DNA of 64,000 nucleotides from Methylococcus sp. GTDB taxonomy: Bacteria; Pseudomonadota; Gammaproteobacteria; Methylococcales; Methylococcaceae. Each line of letters starts with the position of its first letter. Position 1 is the first letter of the stretch. A model generated the notes under the pieces. It saw only the letters and a program-made list of their open reading frames with translations. It made no database searches and was not told where the DNA came from. The stretch lies in NCBI GenBank assembly GCA_028688525.1, contig JAQTYA010000006.1, positions 1 to 64,000 of the forward strand, written 5' to 3'. A program made the translations under genes and the position numbers. Of the stretch, positions 44,704 to 54,115 are shown piece by piece.

Positions 44704-46718
44704 GCCAAAGTATGCAAGCGCATCAAGGTATCGGGATCGGAAATCAGGCTACGTTTCTCGGCGCTCGACAAGGTCTCCTGGCCGTCTTCCACCAACTGAT
44801 ACATCAAAGCATGCAATTGATGGCGCTGGCGTTTCCTCGGAATCCGCTGAGGCAGCAATGCCGCATGCAGAGCACAAGCAGCCGGATCCACCACCTTGCC
44901 GTAGCCGCTTTCCTCTGCTCCGGATTCTCGTTCGAGGTTACGGTGCAGGAGTTCGATCACCCGCGGCGTGCGGGATTCTTCCGGCGTCAGAAACAGCCCC
45001 AGCTTCCGGGCGAACAAACCCAGGCCAGCGCTGCTGGACACCATCGAAGTAGGTATGGCGAAGATCAAACCCGCGAGAACTGGCGTGAACCACCAGAAAA
45101 AACTGGGGACGTAATAATAGCTGAGCGCTCCGGCGACGAATCCGATCAGGGTTTGCCCGCCGTGGGCCAGAAAAGCCTCCTTAAAGCTGAGGCCGTGCGC
45201 ATCGCGCTGCTGAGGCGGCCAGCCCACACTCTTGCGCGCCAGAATCGAAATCACGAATTTGCTCTGGTAAAGCATCAGCACCGGAGCAGTGAAGATCGAA
45301 AATAGGCTTTCAAAGAAGACACTGAGCGTCACCCGAAAAAAGCCACCGAAGGCCTGGAGCTTCTTTCGGTTGCGGGTGAAGAGGAGGATGAGGCTCCAGA
45401 GCTTAGGCAGAAACAGCATCGCCAGGGTGACCAACAACACCGTTGTCATCTCGACGGTATAGGACTCCGGCCAGACCGGAAAAACGTTGTCCCCGAAAAA
45501 ATACACCGGCAGGGTCTGGCTGCGGATGTAGGCCTCGAAGCCAGTGATGAGTAGGAACAGCAGCCACAGCGGGGACGACAGGTAAGACATGATGCCCATC
45601 ACCAAATGCAGCCTGCTGATACCGGACAAACCCCGCGCGAAAACCATGCGGACGTGTTGCATGTTGCCCTGGCACCAGCGCCGGTCGCGCTTGGCGTAGT
45701 CGATCAGGGTCGGCGGCAGCTCTTCGTAACTGCCGCTCAGATCGTATGCCAGCCAGACTTCCCAGCCTGCTTCCCGGAGCAGGGCGGCCTCGACGAAATC
45801 GTGGCTGAGGATTTCGCCGCCGAAGGGCTCGCGGCCCGGCAACTTGGGCAGCCCGCAGTGCTTGACGAAGGGCTGGATGCGGATGATGGCGTTGTGGCCC
45901 CAGTAATTGCTGTCGGCGAGCTGCCAGTAGGACGATCCCGCCGTGAAAATGTCCGAATACAAACTGCTGGCGAATTGCAAAACCCGGGCGAACAGCGACT
46001 TCTGGTTGACCGGTAAAGGCGGAGACTGGATCAGGGCGACATTGGGATGCGCCTCCATCAGATCCACCATGCGCACAAGCGTCTCGCCGCTCATCAGGCT
46101 GTCGGCATCGAGCACGATCATATAGCGGTAGCGATTGCCCCAGCGGTGGCAGAAGTCCTCGATGTTGCCGCTTTTGCGGGCGACGTTCTTCTCGCGGTTG
46201 CGGTAAAAGATACGCCCGTGTCCATCGAATTCCTCGCACAATCGGTACCAGTTGGCCTCCTCCTGCATCCAGGTCTCCGGATCTCGGGTATCGCTGAGGA
46301 TGAACAGCTCGAAATCCTCGGAGCGTCCGGTTTCCAGCAGGGTCTGCCAGATCGCCGCTAGGCCTGAAAAAACGCGATGCGGATCTTCGTTGTAGATCGG
46401 CATGACGATGGCGGTGCGCGAGGGCGTCGTATCAGGCTCCCGAGCGGCCAGCGGCGGCAAACAGCTGATCGATTGGCTGTCGCCTCCGAACAGCAGCACC
46501 AGGAAACCGATCGTGGCAGTCCAAAACGAAGTGCTGATCCAAAGAATGAGCAGGGTATAGAGCAGCAACAGCACTAGCTCCTGCGGAGTCAGCCCGTTCT
46601 GCTGGAAGGCGCTGGTGATCATGAACATGGCGGCGAAGGTCGTCAGCGTCACCAGGGTCAGGAACACTGTTCTACGGAAGAGCCTGGGCCGGTTGGGCAT
46701 CGGCGAATGAACGGCCAT
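44679..46718 (-). CDS. opgH: Glucans biosynthesis glucosyltransferase OpgH/MdoH
   Basis: TAIVMPIYNEDPHRVFSGLAAIW, MIVLDADSLMSGETLVRMVDLMEAHPNVALIQ, KRDRRWCQGNMQH. Confidence 0.95.
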   Translation of the reverse strand: MAVHSPMPNRPRLFRRTVFLTLVTLTTFAAMFMITSAFQQNGLTPQELVLLLLYTLLILWISTSFWTATIGFLVLLFGGDSQSISCLPPLAAREPDTTPSRTAIVMPIYNEDPHRVFSGLAAIWQTLLETGRSEDFELFILSDTRDPETWMQEEANWYRLCEEFDGHGRIFYRNREKNVARKSGNIEDFCHRWGNRYRYMIVLDADSLMSGETLVRMVDLMEAHPNVALIQSPPLPVNQKSLFARVLQFASSLYSDIFTAGSSYWQLADSNYWGHNAIIRIQPFVKHCGLPKLPGREPFGGEILSHDFVEAALLREAGWEVWLAYDLSGSYEELPPTLIDYAKRDRRWCQGNMQHVRMVFARGLSGISRLHLVMGIMSYLSSPLWLLFLLITGFEAYIRSQTLPVYFFGDNVFPVWPESYTVEMTTVLLVTLAMLFLPKLWSLILLFTRNRKKLQAFGGFFRVTLSVFFESLFSIFTAPVLMLYQSKFVISILARKSVGWPPQQRDAHGLSFKEAFLAHGGQTLIGFVAGALSYYYVPSFFWWFTPVLAGLIFAIPTSMVSSSAGLGLFARKLGLFLTPEESRTPRVIELLHRNLERESGAEESGYGKVVDPAACALHAALLPQRIPRKRQRHQLHALMYQLVEDGQETLSSAEKRSLISDPDTLMRLHTLAWNRGETP

Positions 46719-46732
46719 GTGGACCTTAAAGA

Positions 46733-47230
46733 TCAGACGGACTTGAAAAGGAAGAAACGAAGCTTCTGCGGCGGCATCGCCACGGGTGCCTCGGGCGGCT
46801 GGGCGAGAGGGCTGCGGGCCTGCAAACGGGCTGCGAGTTCCGGATTGACGGCGGAATTCAGGTAAAACTCGTCGGCACTGACGCCTATATCACCCATCAG
46901 CAAAGCGGCGCGAGCGCCAGCGACTATAGCGGGCTCTCGGCTGGCGTTGACGCCCAGCGCCCGAGCCAGCGCCTGGTCCAGACGCCGCTGGGCTTCCTCG
47001 ACGGCCCGCCGCGGCAGCTCGTCGGAGTCGTGCCTGGCGACACGCCGACTTGCGCGTTCGATGCATTCCGCGGCCAGCCGATCGATGAGGACGCTGTCCC
47101 GGAACCGCAAACGCCGAAGATAGGATTTGACGATCTCGCCGATTTCGGAAGCGCCGTGCCCTGCCGATTCAACGATCGCCGCAACAGCTACCGGCTCCGA
47201 GCTCACTGCGCGCTCCATTGATACAGCCAA
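46733..47230 (-). CDS. Hypothetical protein between opgG and opgH; C-terminus resembles an OpgH N-terminal segment (possible split opgH)
   Basis: 165 aa ending ...LAQPPEAPVAMPPQKLRFFLFKSV; 28 nt overlap with opgG 3' end. Confidence 0.55.
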   Translation of the reverse strand: MAVSMERAVSSEPVAVAAIVESAGHGASEIGEIVKSYLRRLRFRDSVLIDRLAAECIERASRRVARHDSDELPRRAVEEAQRRLDQALARALGVNASREPAIVAGARAALLMGDIGVSADEFYLNSAVNPELAARLQARSPLAQPPEAPVAMPPQKLRFFLFKSV

Positions 47231-48810
47231 GTTTCCGTAAGCACATCCTTGCCTGCGCGCAGCACCGCGCGCAGCTCCACCGGATCCTTGTCCTTCTCCG
47301 GCTCGAGTTCGAAACTCAAGCGCCAGGCGCCGGTCTCGGTATTCTTATGTACCACCGCATCCCGGATCGCACCGGACGAGGTACCGACATCCGCTTCTAT
47401 CTTGGCGTCTTCGCCATAAAGCTTCAGGGTTTCGCTAGCGAAATCGACCACGAACTTGCGCCGCCCGGCGTCCTGAGCGTTGGTGCCGCCGGCGCCGATA
47501 CGGGTGGCCTGGACCTTGCCTGAACGCGGTGCCATCAGCTCGTCGGAAGTCAAATGCAGCCGGTACGAGAAGTTCATTTCCTTGCCCGCGTCCGTCGGCT
47601 GGTCCGGCACCCAGAATGCGACTATGTTGTCGTACTTCTCCGCATCGCTGGGGATCTCGATCAGGTAGACGGCACCGGGCCCCCAATCGCCCACAGCCTC
47701 CACCCAGGAGGTGGGGCGGCGATGGTAATTGGCCTCCAGATCCTGGTAGTGGTCGAAATGCCGATCACGCTGCAGCACGCCGAAACCGGTCAGCCGTTCA
47801 TCGCGGAATACGCTGATACGCAGATGGCGCGGATTGTTCAGCGGACGCCAAATCCATTCGCCGTTGCTGCGCGAGATGAGCAGGCCGTCGGAATCGTGGA
47901 CTTCCGGGCGGAAGTCGTCGGCGAAACGGTCAGTGTTCTCGCCATGGAAGAACATGCTGGTCAGCGGCGCTATCCCTAGGCGTTCCACCTTGCGCCGGAA
48001 ATACAGATGGTGGCTCACGTCCATCGCCGTATCGAGCCCTGGGCGCACCACGAAGCGATAAGCGCCGGTGATGCTCGGGCTGTCCATCAGCGCATAGACT
48101 ACGAGTTCAGACGCGCCCGCCGTAGGCTTTTCGATCCAGAACTCGCGGAAAATCGGAAACTCCTCCGCCTTGGTCAGGCCGGTATCTACGGCGAGACCGC
48201 GTGCCGAGAGCCCATAGGTCTGGCCAAGGCCGACGGCGCGGAAATAACTGGCTCCCAGGAATACGCTGACTTCGTCGAAAACCTCGTTGCGCCGCAAAGG
48301 GTAATGGAAGCGCACGCCGGCAAAGCCGAGGGCCGCATCGAGCGGGCCGGGCGGGGGGTTGTTGCCGAAGTCGAACAGTTCGGACGAATAGGCCAGACGC
48401 GTGGCCTCGCCGTTGTTGACTACGTTGACCATGACCCGGTCCTTAAACATGAATCCGCGGTGGAACAGCTGCACCTGGAACGGCAGCCCTTCGTCCCGCC
48501 ACAGCGCCCTGTCGACCTTGAAGCGGATGTCCCGGTACTGGTCGTAGTCCAGCCTCTCGAGCGACTCGGGCACTCCGCCGTCGTCACGGACATAGGGCTG
48601 CGTAGCCAATTCGCGCGCGCGCTGCTCCACCACCTCGAATCCGAACGGCTTCCGTTCTTCCGCCGGTTGCGGCGTCGGTACCGCAGGCGCGGCCGTCGGC
48701 GGCGGGGGAGGCTGCTTCGCCGGTCCGGCGGAGGCGAAACCGCCGGCGCAAGCCAGGCAAAGGGACAGGAGCATCCCGGCGCGTCTGTTCAATGCAGTCG
48801 TACTTTCCAA
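47203..48810 (-). CDS. opgG: Glucan biosynthesis protein OpgG/MdoG
   Basis: FGFEVVEQRARELATQPY, LDYDQYRDIRF, FFHGENTDRFADDFRPEVHDSDGLLI. Confidence 0.95.
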   Translation of the reverse strand: MESTTALNRRAGMLLSLCLACAGGFASAGPAKQPPPPPTAAPAVPTPQPAEERKPFGFEVVEQRARELATQPYVRDDGGVPESLERLDYDQYRDIRFKVDRALWRDEGLPFQVQLFHRGFMFKDRVMVNVVNNGEATRLAYSSELFDFGNNPPPGPLDAALGFAGVRFHYPLRRNEVFDEVSVFLGASYFRAVGLGQTYGLSARGLAVDTGLTKAEEFPIFREFWIEKPTAGASELVVYALMDSPSITGAYRFVVRPGLDTAMDVSHHLYFRRKVERLGIAPLTSMFFHGENTDRFADDFRPEVHDSDGLLISRSNGEWIWRPLNNPRHLRISVFRDERLTGFGVLQRDRHFDHYQDLEANYHRRPTSWVEAVGDWGPGAVYLIEIPSDAEKYDNIVAFWVPDQPTDAGKEMNFSYRLHLTSDELMAPRSGKVQATRIGAGGTNAQDAGRRKFVVDFASETLKLYGEDAKIEADVGTSSGAIRDAVVHKNTETGAWRLSFELEPEKDKDPVELRAVLRAGKDVLTETWLYQWSAQ

Positions 48811-49017
48811 GAGAATTCTTCAAAAAGCCTAGGTTGAGATTGCCGGCACAGCGGAACGCCGGGCAGATATTTCAGCGGCTACGGAGACATCCGTCTAAGC
48901 CTCCGGCATGGGATAAACCTGCTTGCAAGTTGGCATGTTGTACCTTTCATAGTATACAACGGGGCCGCAATTACCAGAACTTGGGCTCCAACCGTCCGGG
49001 CAAGGGAGGAAAGACCT

Positions 49018-49524
49018 TTGAAGGAACTCTTACTTATTCTTATTCGCCATGCCAAGTCCGCCTGGGGCGATCCCGCACTGAGCGACCGCGACCGGCCCCT
49101 CAATGCACGGGGGAAACGCGATGCGCCTTTCATGGGCAGCCTGCTCCGATTTCGCAGCCTGGAACCGGACCGCATCGTGTCCAGCCCAGCGCGCCGCGCA
49201 ATGAAAACCGCGCGCCTGATCGCAGCACAAGTCGGTTACGACAAGGATGCCATAGCCGTCGAAGAAACGATCTACCTTGGCGGTGTCAAGGCCCTCATCG
49301 GGCTCGTACAGGAATTCGGAGACGCCGCCGAGCGCATCTACCTGGTGGGCCACAATCCCGACATCTCCGAAGCCGCATCCCGGCTGACAGGCGAAAACTT
49401 GGGCGACATGCCGACATGCAGCATCGTGGCGATCGAATTTCAGGTCGAAAGCTGGGCGCATGTGATGGAGGGCACAGGGCAGCTGAAATTCTTCGACTAC
49501 CCGAAAAAGCCCCTTCCGTCCTGA
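49018..49524 (+). CDS. sixA: SixA-like phosphohistidine phosphatase (TTG start)
   Basis: LLILIRHAKSAWGDPALSDRDRPLNARGKRDAPFMG; VGHNPDISEAAS. Confidence 0.88.
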   Translation: MKELLLILIRHAKSAWGDPALSDRDRPLNARGKRDAPFMGSLLRFRSLEPDRIVSSPARRAMKTARLIAAQVGYDKDAIAVEETIYLGGVKALIGLVQEFGDAAERIYLVGHNPDISEAASRLTGENLGDMPTCSIVAIEFQVESWAHVMEGTGQLKFFDYPKKPLPS

Positions 49525-49535
49525 GCGTCCACGGC

Positions 49536-49991
49536 CTAGCGAGGCTCGCTGAAATCGGCTGCGGGCCGTACTAGTAACAAGACTTTGACTCTCGCATCGG
49601 CCCGCGACGCGGGAATATAGCCTACAGCGCCAGGCGTGGCAGCTACGAAGCGGAGTACCGCCTCCTCGGACGAAAGCACTTCCGGCGGGTTGATGCCCTG
49701 AAAATACTGCTCGTTCCAGTACTCCTCCATGTCCTCCGGTAAAGCATCGAACACGGAAAGGGAGAACATCCGGCGCAGCGGATTCGCCGCGGGCAGGTTT
49801 ACCGGTATCCAGCGGCCGCCATAAGTGTCTACCATGCTCTTGCGCTTGAAAACGAGCTTAACCGTATCGAGGGACAGTTTGTCCAGCCGGCTTCCCGCTG
49901 CGGCGACCACGGCAATGGACTCCTCCGCCCAGGGAAGAGCCTGCCACGACACTAGAATGAGGACCAGGAGGAATCGGCGCACGGCGATCAA
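49536..49991 (-). CDS. Small phosphate-binding-like periplasmic protein
   Basis: Signal peptide; IAVVAAAGSRLDKLSLDTVKLVFKRKSM, AVLRFVAATPGAVGYIPAS. Confidence 0.75.
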   Translation of the reverse strand: MIAVRRFLLVLILVSWQALPWAEESIAVVAAAGSRLDKLSLDTVKLVFKRKSMVDTYGGRWIPVNLPAANPLRRMFSLSVFDALPEDMEEYWNEQYFQGINPPEVLSSEEAVLRFVAATPGAVGYIPASRADARVKVLLLVRPAADFSEPR

Positions 49992-51001
49992 AACAACACC
50001 GCAAACGACCCGTATAAACCGTCCGGGGCCGAGGTTTCGTTATGGGTACCGATCCGGTATTCCACCTTCCAAACTAGCGGCGGAACCGGCCGGAACGCCA
50101 GCCCGAACACGCCAAGTTGGCCGGCGGGCTCTTGAATCTGATCGAAATACTCGTAGCGTCCGATGGCATACCAATGGCTGACAAGCGGCGCCACCCCCTG
50201 CACAAAGCCCTGGTACAGGCCTTGGAGTCCGCCGTTCCGGTACACCCACTCAGTATTGAGCTCTAGCCTGCGGTAAAACCAAGCCCCTTCGACGCCGACC
50301 AGATTGAAGCGGTGGCTGGGATCGTCATGCAACTGGTAATTGACATACGACAGCCCCAACTCCAGGTTATCCGCCACGGAATAAAGCCAATGGGAACCCA
50401 AGGCATTGTTGAACGGATTTTCCGAGCGGTACGGATCGAGGTCGTCGGTCAGGTCGGCATAAAAGGCGTAGTCCATTCGCCGATCCGCAACCGGGAATCC
50501 GCCATGCAGCATGAGACCCGTGGCATGCTTGGAGAACAGATCGTAAGTCGCGACCGGCCGCGAAGTGGTCCAGGTCAAGGGACTGGCATGAAGCAAGTTC
50601 CAACGGCCGACGGGGGTCAGGAACTTGCCGAAACGCAGCGAGAACAAATCGTCGAATAGACGGTCGATATACAGACGTTCGAGTTCGAAATGCGCATTGC
50701 GCGTGCTGAGGCCCTGGTTCCCTCCTGCGGTGAACGCATCTCCAACCTCGGTTTCCGAGAAAAAGCGCCAGTGAGAGTGGTCGGTCCAGGTCGTGAAAAG
50801 GCTAAGATCGCTGACGCTGAACTCCCAGGGGCCTGGGCTCGGCGCTCCGGCCTCGACGCTGGCATAGCCACCGAATCGGATACCGGTATCGCCAACGGGA
50901 AAACCGCGCCCCAATTGGTAGCTGGAGCTATCATCGCCCGGTTCGGCCCGCGCGGCGGACATAGCCAGAACCAAGAGGAAGAGGAGGAATCGGGCGAGCA
51001 A
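49988..51001 (-). CDS. Outer-membrane porin-like protein
   Basis: Signal peptide; beta-rich; LRFGKFLTPVGRWNLLHASPLTWTTSRP; terminal F. Confidence 0.7.
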   Translation of the reverse strand: MLARFLLFLLVLAMSAARAEPGDDSSSYQLGRGFPVGDTGIRFGGYASVEAGAPSPGPWEFSVSDLSLFTTWTDHSHWRFFSETEVGDAFTAGGNQGLSTRNAHFELERLYIDRLFDDLFSLRFGKFLTPVGRWNLLHASPLTWTTSRPVATYDLFSKHATGLMLHGGFPVADRRMDYAFYADLTDDLDPYRSENPFNNALGSHWLYSVADNLELGLSYVNYQLHDDPSHRFNLVGVEGAWFYRRLELNTEWVYRNGGLQGLYQGFVQGVAPLVSHWYAIGRYEYFDQIQEPAGQLGVFGLAFRPVPPLVWKVEYRIGTHNETSAPDGLYGSFAVLF

Positions 51002-51030
51002 AAGCTTGGCCGTCGGCGACAGGGTGATAA

Positions 51031-51057
51031 AAAATCCGGCCTGCGAAAGCAGGCCGC
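51031..51057 (-). terminator. Terminator-like hairpin in the 5' leader of the porin gene
   Basis: CGGCCTGC-gaaa-GCAGGCCG (51038-51057) followed on the minus strand by a T-run (A5 at 51031-51035). Confidence 0.65.
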
Positions 51058-51113
51058 CACAGAATCAACGAATGTTACATTAACTTCGCGTACCGAACTC
51101 TCTTGTCTGTCTC

Positions 51114-52889
51114 ATGACCATCTCCCGATTGCTGCTGATCGCCTTTCTGTCACTGACTTTCCTGGCGTCGGCCCTATTGGCGAGCCTTTCGTTCTTCGTC
51201 TCACGCGAAGCGCTGGCCGCGGAGATCGGGCGCAATCTAGGCAAAGACGCTACCCTGCTGATGAAGCAAGTCGATATGCAATTGTTCGAACGCCTGCAGA
51301 ACATCCACTCCTGGAGCGAATTAGACGTCATGCAGGACGCCCGGGTAGGCGATGTGGACAAACGCCTCGCCCGCTTCCTGACGGATATCCGGCACGGCTA
51401 CGGCGAGGTCTACAGCGAACTGTTCTTCGCCGACAAGAGCGGCCGCGTCGTCGCCTCCAGCACCGCCGCCGCCATCGGCCGAATCCATGAGCCCCACGCA
51501 CCCTGGGCCGGCGCGAAGCTGCCCAATGGCGAAGTCTTCCTGCAACCCTTGGACCTGCAAGCGCCCTATAGCCAAGCCTCTCTCCTGATCCACACCCCGG
51601 TTTATAGCCGCTACGATGAGCGCGAAATCGGCGGCCTGTACGGCGCATTCGACTTGTGGCAGGTTTTCCGTCTGTTCGACCAGGCCGAACATTCCGTTTC
51701 GGGCAACCGGTACGTCGCTCTCGTAGACCAGGAGGGGCGTCTGATTGCCGGCTCGGCGTCCTTGCGCAATCGCGGGCTCTTGTTGGCAAAAGCGCTGGCG
51801 GACTGGCGCCCCGAGGGCATAGCAACGTTCACCAGGGACGGCATGCCGGTGCTGGAAGGGGAAGTATTGGTCGGCCATGCCGCTTCCCGCGGCTATCAGG
51901 GCTATCCCGGACTAGGTTGGTCGCTCATGGTCTTCCAGCCGACCGACCAGGCCTTCCGCTCGGTGCGGGCGCTGCTCTGGCTGTTCAGCCTGGTTTTCCT
52001 CGTAACAGGACTACTCGCCGGGGTGGCCGCGCTCGCGGTCGCCGGCAGGATCGCCCGCCCCCTGGTCAGACTGACGGCCTGGACCCAGGATTTCGTGCGC
52101 CACGAGAACCCCATCGGCCCCCATATCTCGGGCACCCGCGAAGTGAAGGAATTAGGGACAGCTTTCGGGCAGATGATCGAAAATCTGCAACAATCCCGCC
52201 AGCAAGTCATCCACGCGGCCAAGCTTGCGATGGTCGGCGAAATGGCGGCGATCATGGCGCACGAAGTGCGGACCCCGCTCGGAATACTTCACACTTCCGC
52301 GCAGATGCTGCAACGCGAACCTGATCTGAGCGCCGAAGGACATGAGCTGACCCGTTTCATGCTGGACGAATCGGCTCGGCTCGAACGGCTGATCTCCACC
52401 CTGCTGGAATGCGCTCGGCCACGCCCGCCGAGGATGCGGCGCTCAGACGTACATACTATTCTTCACCGTGTCGCCGATTTGCTGGCGGCGCAGGCGCGTA
52501 AAAAGAACATCCGCCTCGGCTGCACCCTCGAAGCGGAAAACTCGGTAACGGCATGCGACGAGGAGTTGCTGATGCAGGTGTTTCTTAATCTGGTGTTGAA
52601 CGCCATCCAGATCACCTCTCCGGGCGGGCTCGTAGAAATACGTTCCTGCTCGGACCGGGAAGCGCTGTCCATCGAGGTGAATGACGACGGCCCCGGCATC
52701 CCGGCGGAAAACCGCCCCAAAGTGTTCGATCCTTTCTTCACCACCCGCGACGGCGGTATCGGTTTGGGCCTCACGGTTACCCGCCAGATCGTCGCCGCCC
52801 ACGGCGGTAGCATCGTTGCGGAAGCCTCGGAATGGGGAGGCGCGAGATTCCGGGTCACCCTGCCGCTGAAAGAGGAGGCTGCGGTATGA
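51114..52889 (+). CDS. Sensor histidine kinase with periplasmic sensor and HAMP
   Basis: Two TMs flanking ~260 aa; MAAIMAHEVRTPLGILHTSAQML H-box; VNDDGPGIP; GIGLGLTVTRQIVAAHGG. Confidence 0.93.
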   Translation: MTISRLLLIAFLSLTFLASALLASLSFFVSREALAAEIGRNLGKDATLLMKQVDMQLFERLQNIHSWSELDVMQDARVGDVDKRLARFLTDIRHGYGEVYSELFFADKSGRVVASSTAAAIGRIHEPHAPWAGAKLPNGEVFLQPLDLQAPYSQASLLIHTPVYSRYDEREIGGLYGAFDLWQVFRLFDQAEHSVSGNRYVALVDQEGRLIAGSASLRNRGLLLAKALADWRPEGIATFTRDGMPVLEGEVLVGHAASRGYQGYPGLGWSLMVFQPTDQAFRSVRALLWLFSLVFLVTGLLAGVAALAVAGRIARPLVRLTAWTQDFVRHENPIGPHISGTREVKELGTAFGQMIENLQQSRQQVIHAAKLAMVGEMAAIMAHEVRTPLGILHTSAQMLQREPDLSAEGHELTRFMLDESARLERLISTLLECARPRPPRMRRSDVHTILHRVADLLAAQARKKNIRLGCTLEAENSVTACDEELLMQVFLNLVLNAIQITSPGGLVEIRSCSDREALSIEVNDDGPGIPAENRPKVFDPFFTTRDGGIGLGLTVTRQIVAAHGGSIVAEASEWGGARFRVTLPLKEEAAV

Positions 52890-53254
52890 CCAAACCTTGC
52901 ATCCTTGTGGTAGATGACGAACCCAATGGCCGGCGGATGCTGGAAATCCTGCTGTCCAGGCTGGGCTGCGAGGTGTTATCGGCGGGCGACGGCAAATCGG
53001 CACTGAAGCAGATCGGCGAATACGCCATCGACCTGATCGTCACCGACATCAACATGCCGGAGTTGGACGGATTGAGCCTGCTGTCGACACTCAAGGCGAT
53101 GGGTAACCCGACCCCTGTCATCGTGGTCACCGCCTACGGCACCGACGACAGCGCAGTCGCCGCCCTGAACCAGGGAGCATTCGATTATCTCGTCCGGCCG
53201 CTGTGCCTGAACCAAGTCGAGTCGGTCGTACGCAGAGCGTTGGAGCGGCAATAA
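52886..53254 (+). CDS. Stand-alone NtrC-like response regulator receiver
   Basis: ILVVDDEPNGRRMLEILL, LIVTDINMPELDGLSLL, VIVVTAYGTDDSAVAALNQGAFDYLVRPL; stop right after REC. Confidence 0.9.
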   Translation: MTKPCILVVDDEPNGRRMLEILLSRLGCEVLSAGDGKSALKQIGEYAIDLIVTDINMPELDGLSLLSTLKAMGNPTPVIVVTAYGTDDSAVAALNQGAFDYLVRPLCLNQVESVVRRALERQ

Positions 53255-53262
53255 ACCCGGCT

Positions 53263-54111
53263 TCAACGGAGCAGCGCGATGCGCATCGACAGATCGATGG
53301 CCCTCACATGCTTGGTAAGGCTGCCTACCGAAATGAAATCCACGCCGGTTTCCGCTATTGAACGAATATTTTCGAAGCCGATATTGCCGGAAACCTCGAG
53401 TTCCGCCCGTCCCGCAGCCATGGCAACGGCTTGCCTCACGGCCTCCAGCTCGAAATTGTCCAGCATGATCCTGTCGGCGCCGGCAGCCAAGGCCTGTTCG
53501 AGTTCGCCAAGATTTTCTACCTCCACCTCGAGCATCACCTTCGGATGCAGCCGCCGCGCCGCCTCCACCGCAGCGCCGAGGGAACCAGCGGCGGCGATGT
53601 GGTTTTCCTTGATGAGCACGGCGTCGTATAGACCCGTGCGGTGATTGTGGCAGCCGCCGCAGCGCACGGCGTATTTTTGTGCCAGGCGTAAACCGGGCAG
53701 GGTTTTCCGCGTATCGAGAACGCGGGCGCCTGCGCCCGCGACCGCCTGCGCATAGCGCCGGGCCATGGTCGCGGTCCCGGAGAGTGTCTGCAGCAGATTG
53801 AGCGCGGTGCGTTCGCCGCTGAGCAAGGCTCGCGCGCTTGCCTCGACCTCGCAGATTTTCGTTCCAGCAGCGGCCTCGGAACCCTCCTCGATGGACCAAG
53901 TAATGACGGCAGCCGGATCGAGCCGGCGGAACACTGCGTCGAACCATGCCCTGCCGCAGAGCACCATGGCCTCCCGCGTCACTACCACCGCCTTGGCTCG
54001 GGCGGCCTCCGGTACGATATCGGCGGTGATATCTCCAGAACCTATGTCCTCCGCGAGATAGCGATCGATATCGTGGAGGTCCGGCTCGAACGCCGGGTCA
54101 TTCCCGGCCAT
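53263..54111 (-). CDS. nadC: Nicotinate-nucleotide pyrophosphorylase (carboxylating)
   Basis: LAEDIGSGDITADI, RTALNLLQTLSGTAT, DTRKTLPGLRLAQKYAVRCGGCHNHRTGLYDAVLIKENH. Confidence 0.96.
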   Translation of the reverse strand: MAGNDPAFEPDLHDIDRYLAEDIGSGDITADIVPEAARAKAVVVTREAMVLCGRAWFDAVFRRLDPAAVITWSIEEGSEAAAGTKICEVEASARALLSGERTALNLLQTLSGTATMARRYAQAVAGAGARVLDTRKTLPGLRLAQKYAVRCGGCHNHRTGLYDAVLIKENHIAAAGSLGAAVEAARRLHPKVMLEVEVENLGELEQALAAGADRIMLDNFELEAVRQAVAMAAGRAELEVSGNIGFENIRSIAETGVDFISVGSLTKHVRAIDLSMRIALLR

Positions 54112-54115
54112 CGGC

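Noticed and set aside
48937-48960. GTTGTA-N12-TACAAC inverted repeat upstream of sixA
   Set aside because: Short arms, AT-rich promoter-like DNA; easily expected by chance.
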